64,000 nucleotides of DNA from JANQOH01 sp965214495. GTDB taxonomy: Bacteria > Pseudomonadota > Alphaproteobacteria > UBA7887. Under the pieces are notes generated by a model. The model made no database searches, had not been told where the DNA came from, and was given only the letters and a program-made list of their open reading frames with translations. The stretch covers positions 3,197,020 to 3,261,019 of the forward strand of contig OZ243958.1 in the NCBI GenBank assembly GCA_965214495.1. The letters are read 5' to 3'. Every line of letters starts with the position of its first letter. Position 1 is the first letter of the stretch. Positions 9,165 through 17,444 of this stretch are shown piece after piece. A program made the position numbers and the translations under genes.

Positions 9165-11053
9165 GCGCCGGCGGCCTTCGGCGCCGCGATCTCGCCCATC
9201 GTCGCGCGATAGCGTCTCTCGAGCATACGGTCTTGCGTGCGGCTCGGCAGCACGCGAAGGAGCTTGAGCCACAGCTTCCGCTTGCGGTCCCGGATCAGAT
9301 GCGGCAGCAGGCGCCGCCACGGTGTCTTCGGGCGCGCCGCGCGGCGCACCGCCAGTGCGCCGGTCCCGTCGCGGTGCACCGTCACCGAGTGAGGTTCGCC
9401 GAACCGGGCGGCGGAGCGGCCGGCGTCGAGACGCACATGCGCGCCCAGGCTCCGTTCCCGGTCGAGCGCCGACAGTGCCACCGCCTCGGCGGTGTCGAGC
9501 ATGTTCGCCAGCTCGAGCGAGTCGATGAACGACTGGTTCCACAGCGTCTCGGCAGAAACCTGCGCGTGCTGCGCCTCGGCGCGCAGTCCCTTCACGACGG
9601 ACATGAAATGCTGGAGGCCGCTGCCGGTCCGCGCCGGGCCGATGCCGTTCCAGCACGCCGCTTGCAGGCGTTCGATCAGCGTTGCCGGGGCCGCGCCGCC
9701 GCCGCACCCGAGCCGTGCGCGCCAGCGGTCGAGAGGCGCGTCGAAGGCTGGTTCCCCGGCGCTCGCCGTGCGCCGTCGCGCTCGCGCCGCCGCCGCGCGC
9801 CCCGCCCGGGTGCCGAAGATCGGCCCTTCCGACAGCGAGGTCGAGCCGAGCCGGTTGGCGCCGAACACGCCGCCCATCGCCTGTCCGGCGGCGTAGAGGC
9901 CGTGCGGGGCGCCGGCGATCGCCGCGCCGTCTGCGTCGGTCCTGATGCCGCCCATCGCGTAGTGGGCGCCGGGACGCACTTCCCACATCTCGCGGCAGCG
10001 CGCGGCATTGCGCCCCCACGCCTGGCGGACCGTCGCCATAACCCCGCTCAGGGAGTTGTGCAGGAAGTTGTCGTAGTAGAGACCGGCGCGCGGGAGTTTC
10101 GCGTTGGCGGTGAGGTCGAGATAGCAACCGTCGCGCTCGGTGCCGCGGCCGTCGGCGACCGCGCGCACGATGGCGGCGGAACACTCGGCGCGAGTGCGCA
10201 GCATCACCCCGTCGAGGATTACCCGGCCGTCGCGGTCGCGCAAGACGCCGAGATACCCCGCGGTCGCCGGCTCGCCGGCGCATAGCCCCTCATAGGCCGG
10301 CGGGTGGGTCATGCAGAACGGCAGGAACTGCACCTGCTCCATATCGACGAGTTCGGCCCCGGCACGCAGCGCGACGGCGTAGGAATCGCCCGTATTGCCG
10401 CGCATGGTGTCGGTCTTCGGAAAATAGAGCGTGCTCAAGCCGCCGGCGGCGATCACCACCGACGGCGCCCGCGCGGCGACGAACACGCCGTTCGCCGCGT
10501 CGTAGATGACTCCGCCGACGACCTCCGGCGCGTCCTCGCTGTCGGCGACGACCGCATCGAGGAACCAGGCGTCCTCGAGGTAGTCGATGCGGCGGCCCTG
10601 AACGACGGCGTTCCAGGCCGCGTGCCCCACGGCGAGGCCGCCATTGCGATGCCCCACCGACCGGCGCCGGGTGTGGCCGCCGAGCGCGAGCGCGAGCGCT
10701 TTCGGCCCGCCGCGTTTCTCGTCCATGTCGGGGCGCACCCCGTGGCGGCGCATCCAGTCGTAACCGTCCTGCGTGTCCTGCGCGAAGGCGGCGGCGATCT
10801 CCGGTTCGGGCAGGTCCGCGCCGGCGACCCGCAGGTTCTCGGCGAGCGCGTCCTCCGAATCGTCTTCGTCGCCGCTCGCGCGCACGGTGACGATGCCTTC
10901 GGCGATCTTGGTGTCGGAGCAGCCGATGGGATCTTTGGCGACTACCAGCACGCTCGCGCCGGCTTCGGCAGCGGCATATGCGGCCGCGCTGCCGGCGCCG
11001 CCGGAGCCGACGACGATCGCATCGTAGTCGCGCCATTCGGTTTCGATCGTCAT
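9161..11053 (-). CDS. Fumarate reductase/succinate dehydrogenase-type flavoprotein subunit
   Basis: The protein has 630 residues. The FAD-binding Rossmann motif is at the N-terminus (DAIVVGSGGAGSAAAYAAAE). The dicarboxylate-handling region HYAMGGIRTDADG and the FAD C-terminal motif GANRLGSTSLSEGPIFGTRAG are present. The region that in SdhA/FrdA is H-T-x-A-x-x-G (His binds FAD covalently) reads SDTKIAEG, so the histidine is absent and FAD is probably non-covalent, as in L-aspartate oxidase and some soluble reductases. It is translationally coupled to the iron-sulfur subunit. It could be a cytosolic fumarate reductase-like or other 2-oxoacid/enoate oxidoreductase; the substrate is unknown. Confidence 0.85.
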   Translation of the reverse strand: MTIETEWRDYDAIVVGSGGAGSAAAYAAAEAGASVLVVAKDPIGCSDTKIAEGIVTVRASGDEDDSEDALAENLRVAGADLPEPEIAAAFAQDTQDGYDWMRRHGVRPDMDEKRGGPKALALALGGHTRRRSVGHRNGGLAVGHAAWNAVVQGRRIDYLEDAWFLDAVVADSEDAPEVVGGVIYDAANGVFVAARAPSVVIAAGGLSTLYFPKTDTMRGNTGDSYAVALRAGAELVDMEQVQFLPFCMTHPPAYEGLCAGEPATAGYLGVLRDRDGRVILDGVMLRTRAECSAAIVRAVADGRGTERDGCYLDLTANAKLPRAGLYYDNFLHNSLSGVMATVRQAWGRNAARCREMWEVRPGAHYAMGGIRTDADGAAIAGAPHGLYAAGQAMGGVFGANRLGSTSLSEGPIFGTRAGRAAAARARRRTASAGEPAFDAPLDRWRARLGCGGGAAPATLIERLQAACWNGIGPARTGSGLQHFMSVVKGLRAEAQHAQVSAETLWNQSFIDSLELANMLDTAEAVALSALDRERSLGAHVRLDAGRSAARFGEPHSVTVHRDGTGALAVRRAARPKTPWRRLLPHLIRDRKRKLWLKLLRVLPSRTQDRMLERRYRATMGEIAAPKAAGA

Positions 11054-11268
11054 CGCGTCACTCCCCGCATGAACGGCGGCGGATCATGCCCGACAGGCCG
11101 GCGAGGCACAACGGCGCGGGTGGTCGAGACGCAGGTCGGAGACGATGCGGGCGGGACGCCGGCGCACCCGCGAGTATCAGGCTTTGCGTCCTTGACGATG
11201 GTGGCGCGCGGCGTCATCTGACGACTGTCGGCACACTGCCGGAGGCCAGAGCAGGTTCCGCGATCGCC

Positions 11269-12318
11269 ATGACCGCCATCCCTGCACATATGCACGCGAT
11301 GGTGCTCGACGGGCCACGACGCCCGCTCGTCCGGCGCCGCCTGCCGGTTCCCGCACCGGGCGTCGGCGAAGTGCTGGTCGAGATCGCCGCCTGCGGGGTC
11401 TGCCGTACCGACCTGCACATCGTCGACGGCGATCTCCCGAAGACCCGGCAACCGATCGTGCCGGGTCATGAGATCGTCGGTCGGGTCGCCGCCCTCGGCC
11501 CCGGCGTCGATGGCCTCGCGATCGGCGACCGCGTCGGCGTCCCCTGGCTCGGCGCGACTTGCGGAACCTGCCCGGCGTGCCGGCGCGGGGCAGAGAATCT
11601 CTGCGAAGATGCGCACTTCACCGGCTATCTGCTTGACGGCGGTTACGCCGGCTACACGGTGGCGCGCGCCCGCTATTGCTTCCCCTTGCCAGGAGACGGC
11701 GACGACGCCGAGGCGGCGCCGCTGCTGTGCGCCGGCCTGATCGGCTACCGGTCGCTGGAGAAGGCGGGGCCGGCCGCCAGTCTCGGCCTCTATGGCTTCG
11801 GCGCCGCAGCGCACATCGTCGTTCAGGTCGCGCGCCACCGCGGCCAGCGGGTCCACGCCTTCACCCGGCCGGGCGACCGGGAAGGCCAGGAATTCGCCCG
11901 TGCGCTCGGCGCCGCGTGGGCGGGCGGTTCCGATACGGCGCCGCCGGAGCCGCTCGACGCCGCCATCATTTTCGCCCCGGTCGGCGCGCTCGTGCCGCGG
12001 GCGCTCGCAGCGGTGCGGCCCGGCGGCAGGGTAGTGTGCGCCGGCATCCACATGAGCGACATCCCGCGCTTCCCCTACGCGCTGTTGTGGGGAGAGCGCG
12101 AACTGGTATCCGTCGCCAACCTGACCCGCGCCGACGGTATCGCGTTCCTTGCCCTGGCGCCGGCGATCCCGGTGCGGACGACCGTTCAGCGCTATCCGTT
12201 GCGCGAGGCCAACCGCGCGCTCGCCGATCTGCGTGCGGGCCGGGTTCGAGGCGCCGCCGTTCTGGTCCCCGATGACCGACAGGCAGACCGCCCGCCGCCC
12301 CGGCCGACGGGCGCTTGA
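11269..12318 (+). CDS. Zinc-dependent medium-chain alcohol dehydrogenase
   Basis: The protein has 349 residues. The GroES-like domain has the catalytic-zinc motif CGVCRTDLHIVDGDLP and GHEIVGRVAALG. The structural-zinc loop is CGTCPACRRGAENLC, with all four cysteines. The Rossmann part has GLYGFGAAAHIVVQVAR in place of the strict GxGxxG. This pattern matches the AdhA/YjgB-like subgroup of zinc alcohol dehydrogenases that reduce or oxidise primary alcohols. ATG 11269 is chosen because it leaves the short normal N-terminus (MTAIPAHMHAMVL); longer forms run into non-conserved sequence. Confidence 0.9.
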   Translation: MTAIPAHMHAMVLDGPRRPLVRRRLPVPAPGVGEVLVEIAACGVCRTDLHIVDGDLPKTRQPIVPGHEIVGRVAALGPGVDGLAIGDRVGVPWLGATCGTCPACRRGAENLCEDAHFTGYLLDGGYAGYTVARARYCFPLPGDGDDAEAAPLLCAGLIGYRSLEKAGPAASLGLYGFGAAAHIVVQVARHRGQRVHAFTRPGDREGQEFARALGAAWAGGSDTAPPEPLDAAIIFAPVGALVPRALAAVRPGGRVVCAGIHMSDIPRFPYALLWGERELVSVANLTRADGIAFLALAPAIPVRTTVQRYPLREANRALADLRAGRVRGAAVLVPDDRQADRPPPRPTGA

Positions 12319-12405
12319 CGCGGGCGGGCGAGGCAGGTTCGATACGTCCGGCGCCCGACCGTCGGCGCGAGAAGCCCGCAACGTCATGCGCGGTAGAGGG
12401 GGATC

Positions 12406-13122
12406 ATGCCGGCGCTGTCTTCAGCGGTGTCGAGAGGCGCCGGAACCGACGACGATCCGTGTCTGAAACCGACCTGGTTTCTCGACAGCGACGATCCCCG
12501 TATCGCGCACTACGCCCGGCGCGCGGTCGATGGCGTCGCGGGCGACGTCGAGCGCGCATGTGCGCTCCATGACGCGGTGCGCGACGATGTGCGCTATACC
12601 CCCTACGGCATCGACGTGACCCGTGCGGGTTTCCGCACCAGCGCCTGCCTTGCCCGCCGCGAAGGCTTCTGTATCACCAAGGCGGCGCTGCTCGCCGCCT
12701 GCGCGCGAGCCGTGGGAATCCCGGGCCGCCTGGGCTATGGCGATGTGCGCAACCATCTGACCACCGCGAAACTGCGCGCCGCGATGGGCACCGACCTGTT
12801 CGTGTTTCACGGCTACACCGAACTCCGGCTCGGCGGACGCTGGGTTAAGGCCACCCCCGCCTTCAACAGGACTCTGTGCGAGCGTTTCGGGGTGAAACCG
12901 TTGGCGTTCGACGGCCGCGCCGACTCGCTTTTCCACCCGTTCGACAGCACCGGGCGCCGGCACATGGAATATGTCCGCGACCGAGGCTCGTTCGACGACC
13001 TGCCCTATGAGGCGATCATGGCTGCGTGGAGCGAAACCTATCCCGCGGCGGCGGTCCGCTCGGGGTTCGATGTCGGCGTCGCCGATTTCCGACCCGACCC
13101 GGCGACGGAGCCGGCGCAATGA
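12406..13122 (+). CDS. Transglutaminase-like (cysteine protease fold) domain protein
   Basis: The protein has 238 residues without a signal peptide, so it is probably cytoplasmic. The core contains C89 in REGFCITKAALLAACAR and H135 in FHGYTELRLGGRW. The third member of the Cys-His-Asp triad is not obvious: the usual WV..DPT site reads WVKATPAFN. Proteins of this subgroup presumably act as peptidases or isopeptidases. Its stop overlaps the ATG of the TRAP receptor by four bases (ATGA), so it is the first gene of a transport operon. That is an unusual pairing; the functional link is inferred from coupling only. Confidence 0.75.
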   Translation: MPALSSAVSRGAGTDDDPCLKPTWFLDSDDPRIAHYARRAVDGVAGDVERACALHDAVRDDVRYTPYGIDVTRAGFRTSACLARREGFCITKAALLAACARAVGIPGRLGYGDVRNHLTTAKLRAAMGTDLFVFHGYTELRLGGRWVKATPAFNRTLCERFGVKPLAFDGRADSLFHPFDSTGRRHMEYVRDRGSFDDLPYEAIMAAWSETYPAAAVRSGFDVGVADFRPDPATEPAQ

Positions 13123-14132
13123 GAAGGCTCGCCCGGGTCGTCGGCGTTCTGACGGTGCTCGCGGCGGCCCACGCCGCGCACGCCGAACGCACCTTGCGAA
13201 TCACCCTCCAACTGCCGTTGAGCGCGCCGCTCGGACAGAACCTCGTCACCTTCAAGGACCACGTCGAAACGGCGAGCGGCGGCGGGATCGCGGTGGAAAT
13301 CTACCCGGGTGCGCAGCTCTACACCGACCGAGAGGTGCCGGCCGCGGTCGCGTCCGGACAGATCGAGATGGGGGTCTCCTCGCTGGCGCGTTTCGCAGGC
13401 ACGATTCCGGCGGTGGACATCTTCTCGGTCCCGTTCGTGTTCGACTCCGAGGCGCTGGTGCGCGCCGCCACCGCGCCCGGCTCGCCGGTGCGTGCGCCGC
13501 TGGACGCGGCCATGGCGGGCAAAGGCGCGCGTCCGCTGTGGTGGCAACCCTACGGGTTCTCGCTGGTCATGATGCGCGACGGCGTGGCGCGGCGTCCGGA
13601 AGACCTCGCCGGCAAGAAGATCCGCACCTTCGGCAAGGCACACGAAGCCTTCGTCAACGCTCTTGGCGGCGGCGCGGCCAACGTCTCCGGCTCGCGCCAG
13701 TTCCTGGCCTACGAACGCGGCACGGTCGATGGCGGCATGACCGGACCGCTGACGGTGAGGGACCGCAAGCTCTGGCAGGTGCTCGAGTCGGCGACTCTCA
13801 CCAACCATGCCGTCATCGAGTTCGTCGTGCTGATCAACGAGCGCCTGTGGCAGGAACTGGGCGATGGCGAACGCGCGCTCCTCGCGCAAGCCGCGCGCAC
13901 CGTGGAGACGGCGCTGCGCGACGCCTATCCCGGCCTCGCCGCGGCGGCGCTCGCGGAGGCGGAAGCCAACGGCATGACGATATACCGACCGACCGCCGGG
14001 GAACGGGCGGCGTGGCGGCGCGCGACCGAACCGCTCAGGCAGCGCTATCTCGACGCGGCCGGCGCGCTCGGTCGGGAATTGCTCGCCGCCGGCGAGGCGC
14101 TGGCCGGCGCGCGGGACCCGGCGCCCCGCTGA
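13119..14132 (+). CDS. dctP: TRAP transporter solute-binding protein (DctP family)
   Basis: The protein has 337 residues. A Sec signal peptide (1-22) ends in AHAAHA, giving a periplasmic receptor. Family features are PGAQLYTDREVPAAVASGQIEMG, the ligand-carboxylate arginine in KKIRTFGKAHEAF (R169), and the FLAYERGTVDGGMTG segment. Ligands of this family are mostly C4-dicarboxylates, sugar acids and other carboxylates. The start ATG overlaps the upstream gene, and dctQ and dctM follow directly, so the three make a complete sodium-dependent TRAP system. The gluconolactonase-like gene at the end of the operon hints at a sugar-acid ligand, which is inference. Confidence 0.9.
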   Translation: MRRLARVVGVLTVLAAAHAAHAERTLRITLQLPLSAPLGQNLVTFKDHVETASGGGIAVEIYPGAQLYTDREVPAAVASGQIEMGVSSLARFAGTIPAVDIFSVPFVFDSEALVRAATAPGSPVRAPLDAAMAGKGARPLWWQPYGFSLVMMRDGVARRPEDLAGKKIRTFGKAHEAFVNALGGGAANVSGSRQFLAYERGTVDGGMTGPLTVRDRKLWQVLESATLTNHAVIEFVVLINERLWQELGDGERALLAQAARTVETALRDAYPGLAAAALAEAEANGMTIYRPTAGERAAWRRATEPLRQRYLDAAGALGRELLAAGEALAGARDPAPR

Positions 14133-14149
14133 GCCGCATCGGCGCGCCG

Positions 14150-14653
14150 GTGACCGCCGTTCGCCGAGCCGCCGCCGCCGTCGGCACGGTCAGCCGGGCG
14201 GCCGCCTGGGCCGCCGCCGCGGCGTTCGTCGTCATCGGCCTGATCGTCAGCTACGAAGTCGTCATGCGCTACGTCTTCCTGGCGCCGACGCGATGGGTCG
14301 AGGAACTCGCGCGGGTCCTGCAGATCTACGGCGTGTTCCTGGCCGTCGCGTGGCTGATCGCCGAACGCGCCCATATCCGCATCTCGGCTCTGACCGGCGT
14401 CCTGCCCGCGGCGGCCAGACTCCAGGCCGATCGATTCGCGCTGGGCGCTGCCGCCGCGGTGTCGCTGATCGGTGTGCGCTATGCGGCGGAACTGATCCGG
14501 TTCTCGATCGACACCGGGCAATACACCGATTCGACGTTGGAACTGCCGATGTGGGTGCTTCACGCGCCGGTCGCGGGCGGCCTCGCCCTCGCCGCCGCGC
14601 AAGCCTGCGCGAGCCTGGCGGAAAGCTTTCTCGAACCTGAGCCGCGCGGCTGA
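14150..14653 (+). CDS. dctQ: TRAP transporter small permease (DctQ family)
   Basis: The protein has about 167 residues with four predicted membrane helices, starting from AAFVVIGLIVSYEVVMRYVF. The family signature VEELARVLQIYGVFLAVAWLI follows, with charged residues at the interface to DctM. GTG 14150 is chosen because it gives the normal length and lies just after the dctP stop at 14132. No ATG fits. Position between the receptor and the large permease confirms the assignment. Confidence 0.85.
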   Translation: MTAVRRAAAAVGTVSRAAAWAAAAAFVVIGLIVSYEVVMRYVFLAPTRWVEELARVLQIYGVFLAVAWLIAERAHIRISALTGVLPAAARLQADRFALGAAAAVSLIGVRYAAELIRFSIDTGQYTDSTLELPMWVLHAPVAGGLALAAAQACASLAESFLEPEPRG

Positions 14654-14666
14654 CGCGCCGCGACCG

Positions 14667-15965
14667 ATGGCCGCCGCACTGATCCTCGTCGCGTTGTTCG
14701 CGCTGCTGTTGGCCGGGGTCGATATTGCGTTCGTCCTCGCCGGTCTCGGTATCGCGCTGCTGTTGATCGACGGTTCGTCGGGCCTGCAGATCCCGCAGGC
14801 GCTGATGTCGAGCATGGACAACTTCATCTTGCTCGCCGTGCCTCTGTTCATTCTGATGTCGAACGTGTTGTTGCGCGGCGGCGCCGGCGCGCGGCTGTTC
14901 GCGGCGGTGCAAAGCTGGGTCGGCCACTGGCCCGGCGGCCTCGCGGTCGCGACGATCCTTTCCTGTGCGATTTTCGCGGCGATCTCCGGGTCGTCGGTTG
15001 CGACGGCGGCAACCATCGGCACCGTGGCAATTCCCGAACTGGTGGCGCGCGGCTACGAACGGCGCTTCGTGTTCGGCCTGCTCGCCGCGGGCGGCACGCT
15101 GGGAATCCTGATCCCGCCGTCGATCCCGATGATCGTCTATGGCTTCCTTACCGAGGAATCGATCGTCGATCTGTTCCTTGCCGGGATCGGTCCCGGACTG
15201 CTGCTCACCGGTCTGTTCGTCAGCTACGTGGTCGTCCGTGCCCGCTTCGGCGGCGTCCACGGCGGGGTCGCGCGAGCCGGGTGGGCGGAACGCCGGCAGC
15301 GCACCCTGGCCGCCCTGCCGACTCTTGCGCTCGCGCTGCTCGTCATCGCCGGACTCTACGCGGGCGCGTTCACGCCCACCGAAGCCGCCGGGATCGGTTT
15401 CGTCCTCGCGCTGGTGATTACACTCGGCGTTCAGCGCAGCCTGCGTTTTCGCGATCTGCCCGGCATCGCGGTCGAATCGATGCGCACCACGGTGATGGTG
15501 CTGTTCGTTATCGCCGGCGCCAAACTGTTCGGCCATGCCATCACGCTGCATCAGGTGCCGCAGGAAGTGACGCGGGCGGTGGTCTCCGCCGCCGCCGCGC
15601 CGGAGAGTTTCGTCGCCGCCATCTGCGGTCTGCTCCTGGTCATGGGCTGCGTGCTCGAGACCCTGTCGATGATGCTGTTGATGCTGCCGATCATCGATCC
15701 CGCACTCGACGCACTCGGCATCGATCCGATCTGGTTCGGGGTCGTCTTCACCCTGATGATCGAGTGTGCGCTGATCACGCCGCCGGTGGGGCTCAACCTG
15801 TTCGTCATCCGCGCCGTCGCCGCCCAGGTCGAACGCGCCGATGCGCCGGCGGCGACCGTCGGGGACGTGGTGCGCGGGGTGGTGCCATTCGTCGCTCTGA
15901 TCCTGCTCACCGTCGCCGCCGTGGTCGCGTTCGAGGACCTTGCCCTGTTCATCCCCTTCGGCTGA
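14667..15965 (+). CDS. dctM: TRAP transporter large permease (DctM family)
   Basis: The protein has 432 residues and about twelve membrane helices. The family blocks are easy to see: MDNFILLAVPLFILM, SGSSVATAATIGTVAIPELV, GGTLGILIPPSIPMIVYG and TPPVGLNLFVIRA. These form the elevator-type transport domain with the sodium sites. The gene follows dctQ by 13 bases and is followed 9 bases later by the gluconolactonase-like gene. This is a complete importer for an unknown carboxylate. Confidence 0.92.
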   Translation: MAAALILVALFALLLAGVDIAFVLAGLGIALLLIDGSSGLQIPQALMSSMDNFILLAVPLFILMSNVLLRGGAGARLFAAVQSWVGHWPGGLAVATILSCAIFAAISGSSVATAATIGTVAIPELVARGYERRFVFGLLAAGGTLGILIPPSIPMIVYGFLTEESIVDLFLAGIGPGLLLTGLFVSYVVVRARFGGVHGGVARAGWAERRQRTLAALPTLALALLVIAGLYAGAFTPTEAAGIGFVLALVITLGVQRSLRFRDLPGIAVESMRTTVMVLFVIAGAKLFGHAITLHQVPQEVTRAVVSAAAAPESFVAAICGLLLVMGCVLETLSMMLLMLPIIDPALDALGIDPIWFGVVFTLMIECALITPPVGLNLFVIRAVAAQVERADAPAATVGDVVRGVVPFVALILLTVAAVVAFEDLALFIPFG

Positions 15966-15974
15966 GAGGACGCC

Positions 15975-16886
15975 ATGTTCCATCCCCCGCCCGAGATCGA
16001 GGCCCGCGTTTTCACCCGGATGCCGGAGCGGTTCCGGCGCACCGGCCGGCAGAGCGCATGGGGCGACGCGCTGATGGGCGGGCGCGCGATCGATTGTTTC
16101 CTCGAAGGCCCGAGCTTCGACGCCGCCGGCAACCTTCATGTCGTCGATATTCCGTGGGGCCGCGTGTTCCGCATTTCGCCCGCCGGCGACTGGACGCAGG
16201 TCGCGGAATATGACGGCGAGCCGAACGGCCTCAAATTCCACGCCGACGGGCGCGCCTTCATCGCCGATCACGCGCGCGGCATCGTGCAGCTCGACCCGGC
16301 GACGGGAGCGGTGACGCCCGTGATCGAGCGCCCGCGCCACGAGCGCTTCAAGGGCTGCAACGACCTGTTCTTCGCCGCCGACGGAACGCTCTGGTTCACC
16401 GACCAGGGCCAGACGGGGCTGCACGACCCGACGGGGCGCCTGTTCCGCCTCGCCCCCGACGGGCGTCTCGACTGCCTGCTCGACCGCATACCGAGTCCGA
16501 ACGGACTGGTGAGCAATCTCGATGAAACGGCCATCTATCTCGCCGTCACCCGCGCCAACGCGGTGTGGCGCGCGCCGCTGATGAGCGACGGCCGGCCCAC
16601 CAAGGTCGGCGTGTTCATCCAGCTTTCGGGCGGCCTGGCCGGCCCGGACGGCATGGCGCTCGACGAAGCGGGCAACCTCGTTATCTGCCACGCCGGCCTC
16701 GGCGCGGTGTGGTTGTTCTCGCCGCTCGGCGAGCCGTTGTTGCGCGTCCGCAGCCCCTCCGGTCTCATGACCACCAACGCAGCCTGGGGCGGCTCCGACC
16801 GGCGCCGCCTTTACGTCACCGAATCGGAAACCGGCAGCATTCTGGTCGCCGACATGCCCGAACCGGGCCGGCGGATGTTCGGCTGA
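15975..16886 (+). CDS. SMP-30/gluconolactonase/LRE-like beta-propeller protein
   Basis: The protein has 303 residues. Six-bladed propeller features are EGPSFDAAGNLHVVDIPWGR near the N-terminus, GCNDLFFAADGTLWFTDQGQ in the middle and DGMALDEAGNLVICHAGLGAVW later. These provide the Glu/Asn/Asp ligands of the central metal. Known members hydrolyse aldono-lactones. It ends the operon with the TRAP transporter, so a role in opening a sugar-acid lactone after uptake is plausible. There is no signal peptide, so it is cytoplasmic. Confidence 0.85.
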   Translation: MFHPPPEIEARVFTRMPERFRRTGRQSAWGDALMGGRAIDCFLEGPSFDAAGNLHVVDIPWGRVFRISPAGDWTQVAEYDGEPNGLKFHADGRAFIADHARGIVQLDPATGAVTPVIERPRHERFKGCNDLFFAADGTLWFTDQGQTGLHDPTGRLFRLAPDGRLDCLLDRIPSPNGLVSNLDETAIYLAVTRANAVWRAPLMSDGRPTKVGVFIQLSGGLAGPDGMALDEAGNLVICHAGLGAVWLFSPLGEPLLRVRSPSGLMTTNAAWGGSDRRRLYVTESETGSILVADMPEPGRRMFG

Positions 16887-16889
16887 ATT

Positions 16890-17050
16890 TTCCTGATCGG
16901 GAAAGTTACGGCTCTCAACAGCCTGCGCGAAGAATATCTTCCCGATCAGGAAGATCATGGTATCTCCATCATCTCCTGAAAGAAACTTTCCCGATCGGTA
17001 AAAAATTATTGCCATCCGCCGCAAACACACGCAATATTCCCGACCGGGAA
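16890..17050. promoter_or_regulatory. Four 14-bp palindromic operators spaced exactly 49 bp apart, upstream of hipBA
   Basis: Four copies of the palindrome TTCCCGATCGGGAA, with at most two changes, lie at 16890-16903 (TTCCTGATCGGGAA), 16939-16952 (TTCCCGATCAGGAA), 16988-17001 (TTCCCGATCGGTAA) and 17037-17050 (TTCCCGACCGGGAA). The start-to-start distance is 49 bp in all three intervals. The segment is AT-richer than its surroundings, and the last copy ends 16 bases before the hipB start. HipB-type antitoxins are known to bind several palindromic operators upstream of their own operon, so this is very probably the autoregulatory region. The strict spacing is seen directly; cooperative binding or DNA bending is inference. 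Confidence 0.85.
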
Positions 17051-17066
17051 GACGAAAACAGCAGGA

Positions 17067-17444
17067 ATGCCGATGTACGAGCGCACCCTGACACCAGCCA
17101 GGATCGGCGCCATCGTCCGCGCCGTTCGCAAGGATTCGGGACTGCGGCAGGACGAACTCGCCGGCGCGACGGGGGTCGGCGTTCGCTTCATCGTCGAGCT
17201 CGAAGCCGGAAAGCCGACGGCTCAGCTCGGCAAGGTCCTCCGGGTTCTGCAAGCGCTCGGTTGCTCGTTCGACATCGCGCCGCCGCCGGGTACCCTCGTG
17301 CCCGATGCCGCGCTGCCGCCATGGACCGTCGCACCCGAAGCGGCGCCGGCGCCGCCCGACGCGGCCTTCGGGAGCCTGCACGAGCCCGGCCGGTCGTTCG
17401 ACGACACGCCGCCGCCGGAGACCGGGGAACGACAGGACCGGTGA
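17067..17444 (+). CDS. hipB: HipB-like XRE-family antitoxin
   Basis: The protein has 125 residues. The XRE helix-turn-helix lies at about 11-66 (IGAIVRAVRKDSGLRQDELA then GVGVRFIVELEAGKPTAQLG). E. coli HipB is 88 residues; here a proline-rich tail of about 50 residues (PPPGTLVPDAALPPW and on) follows, which may be disordered. The four 49-bp-spaced palindromes directly upstream are its likely binding sites. Its stop overlaps the GTG of hipA (GTGA), so antitoxin and toxin are translationally coupled. ATG 17073 is a near-equal alternative start. Confidence 0.85.
   Translation: MPMYERTLTPARIGAIVRAVRKDSGLRQDELAGATGVGVRFIVELEAGKPTAQLGKVLRVLQALGCSFDIAPPPGTLVPDAALPPWTVAPEAAPAPPDAAFGSLHEPGRSFDDTPPPETGERQDR

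Noticed and set aside
14262..17381. A 1039-codon minus-strand frame opposite dctQ, dctM and the lactonase gene
   Set aside because: Its composition is rich in Arg, Gly, Asp and His without motifs, and the other strand encodes clear TRAP and SMP-30 proteins. It is a GC-driven antisense shadow.
16565..17440. A long N-terminal extension of the hipA frame
   Set aside because: It overlaps the lactonase and hipB genes and the operators. The GTG at 17441, coupled to the hipB stop, gives the proper HipA start.
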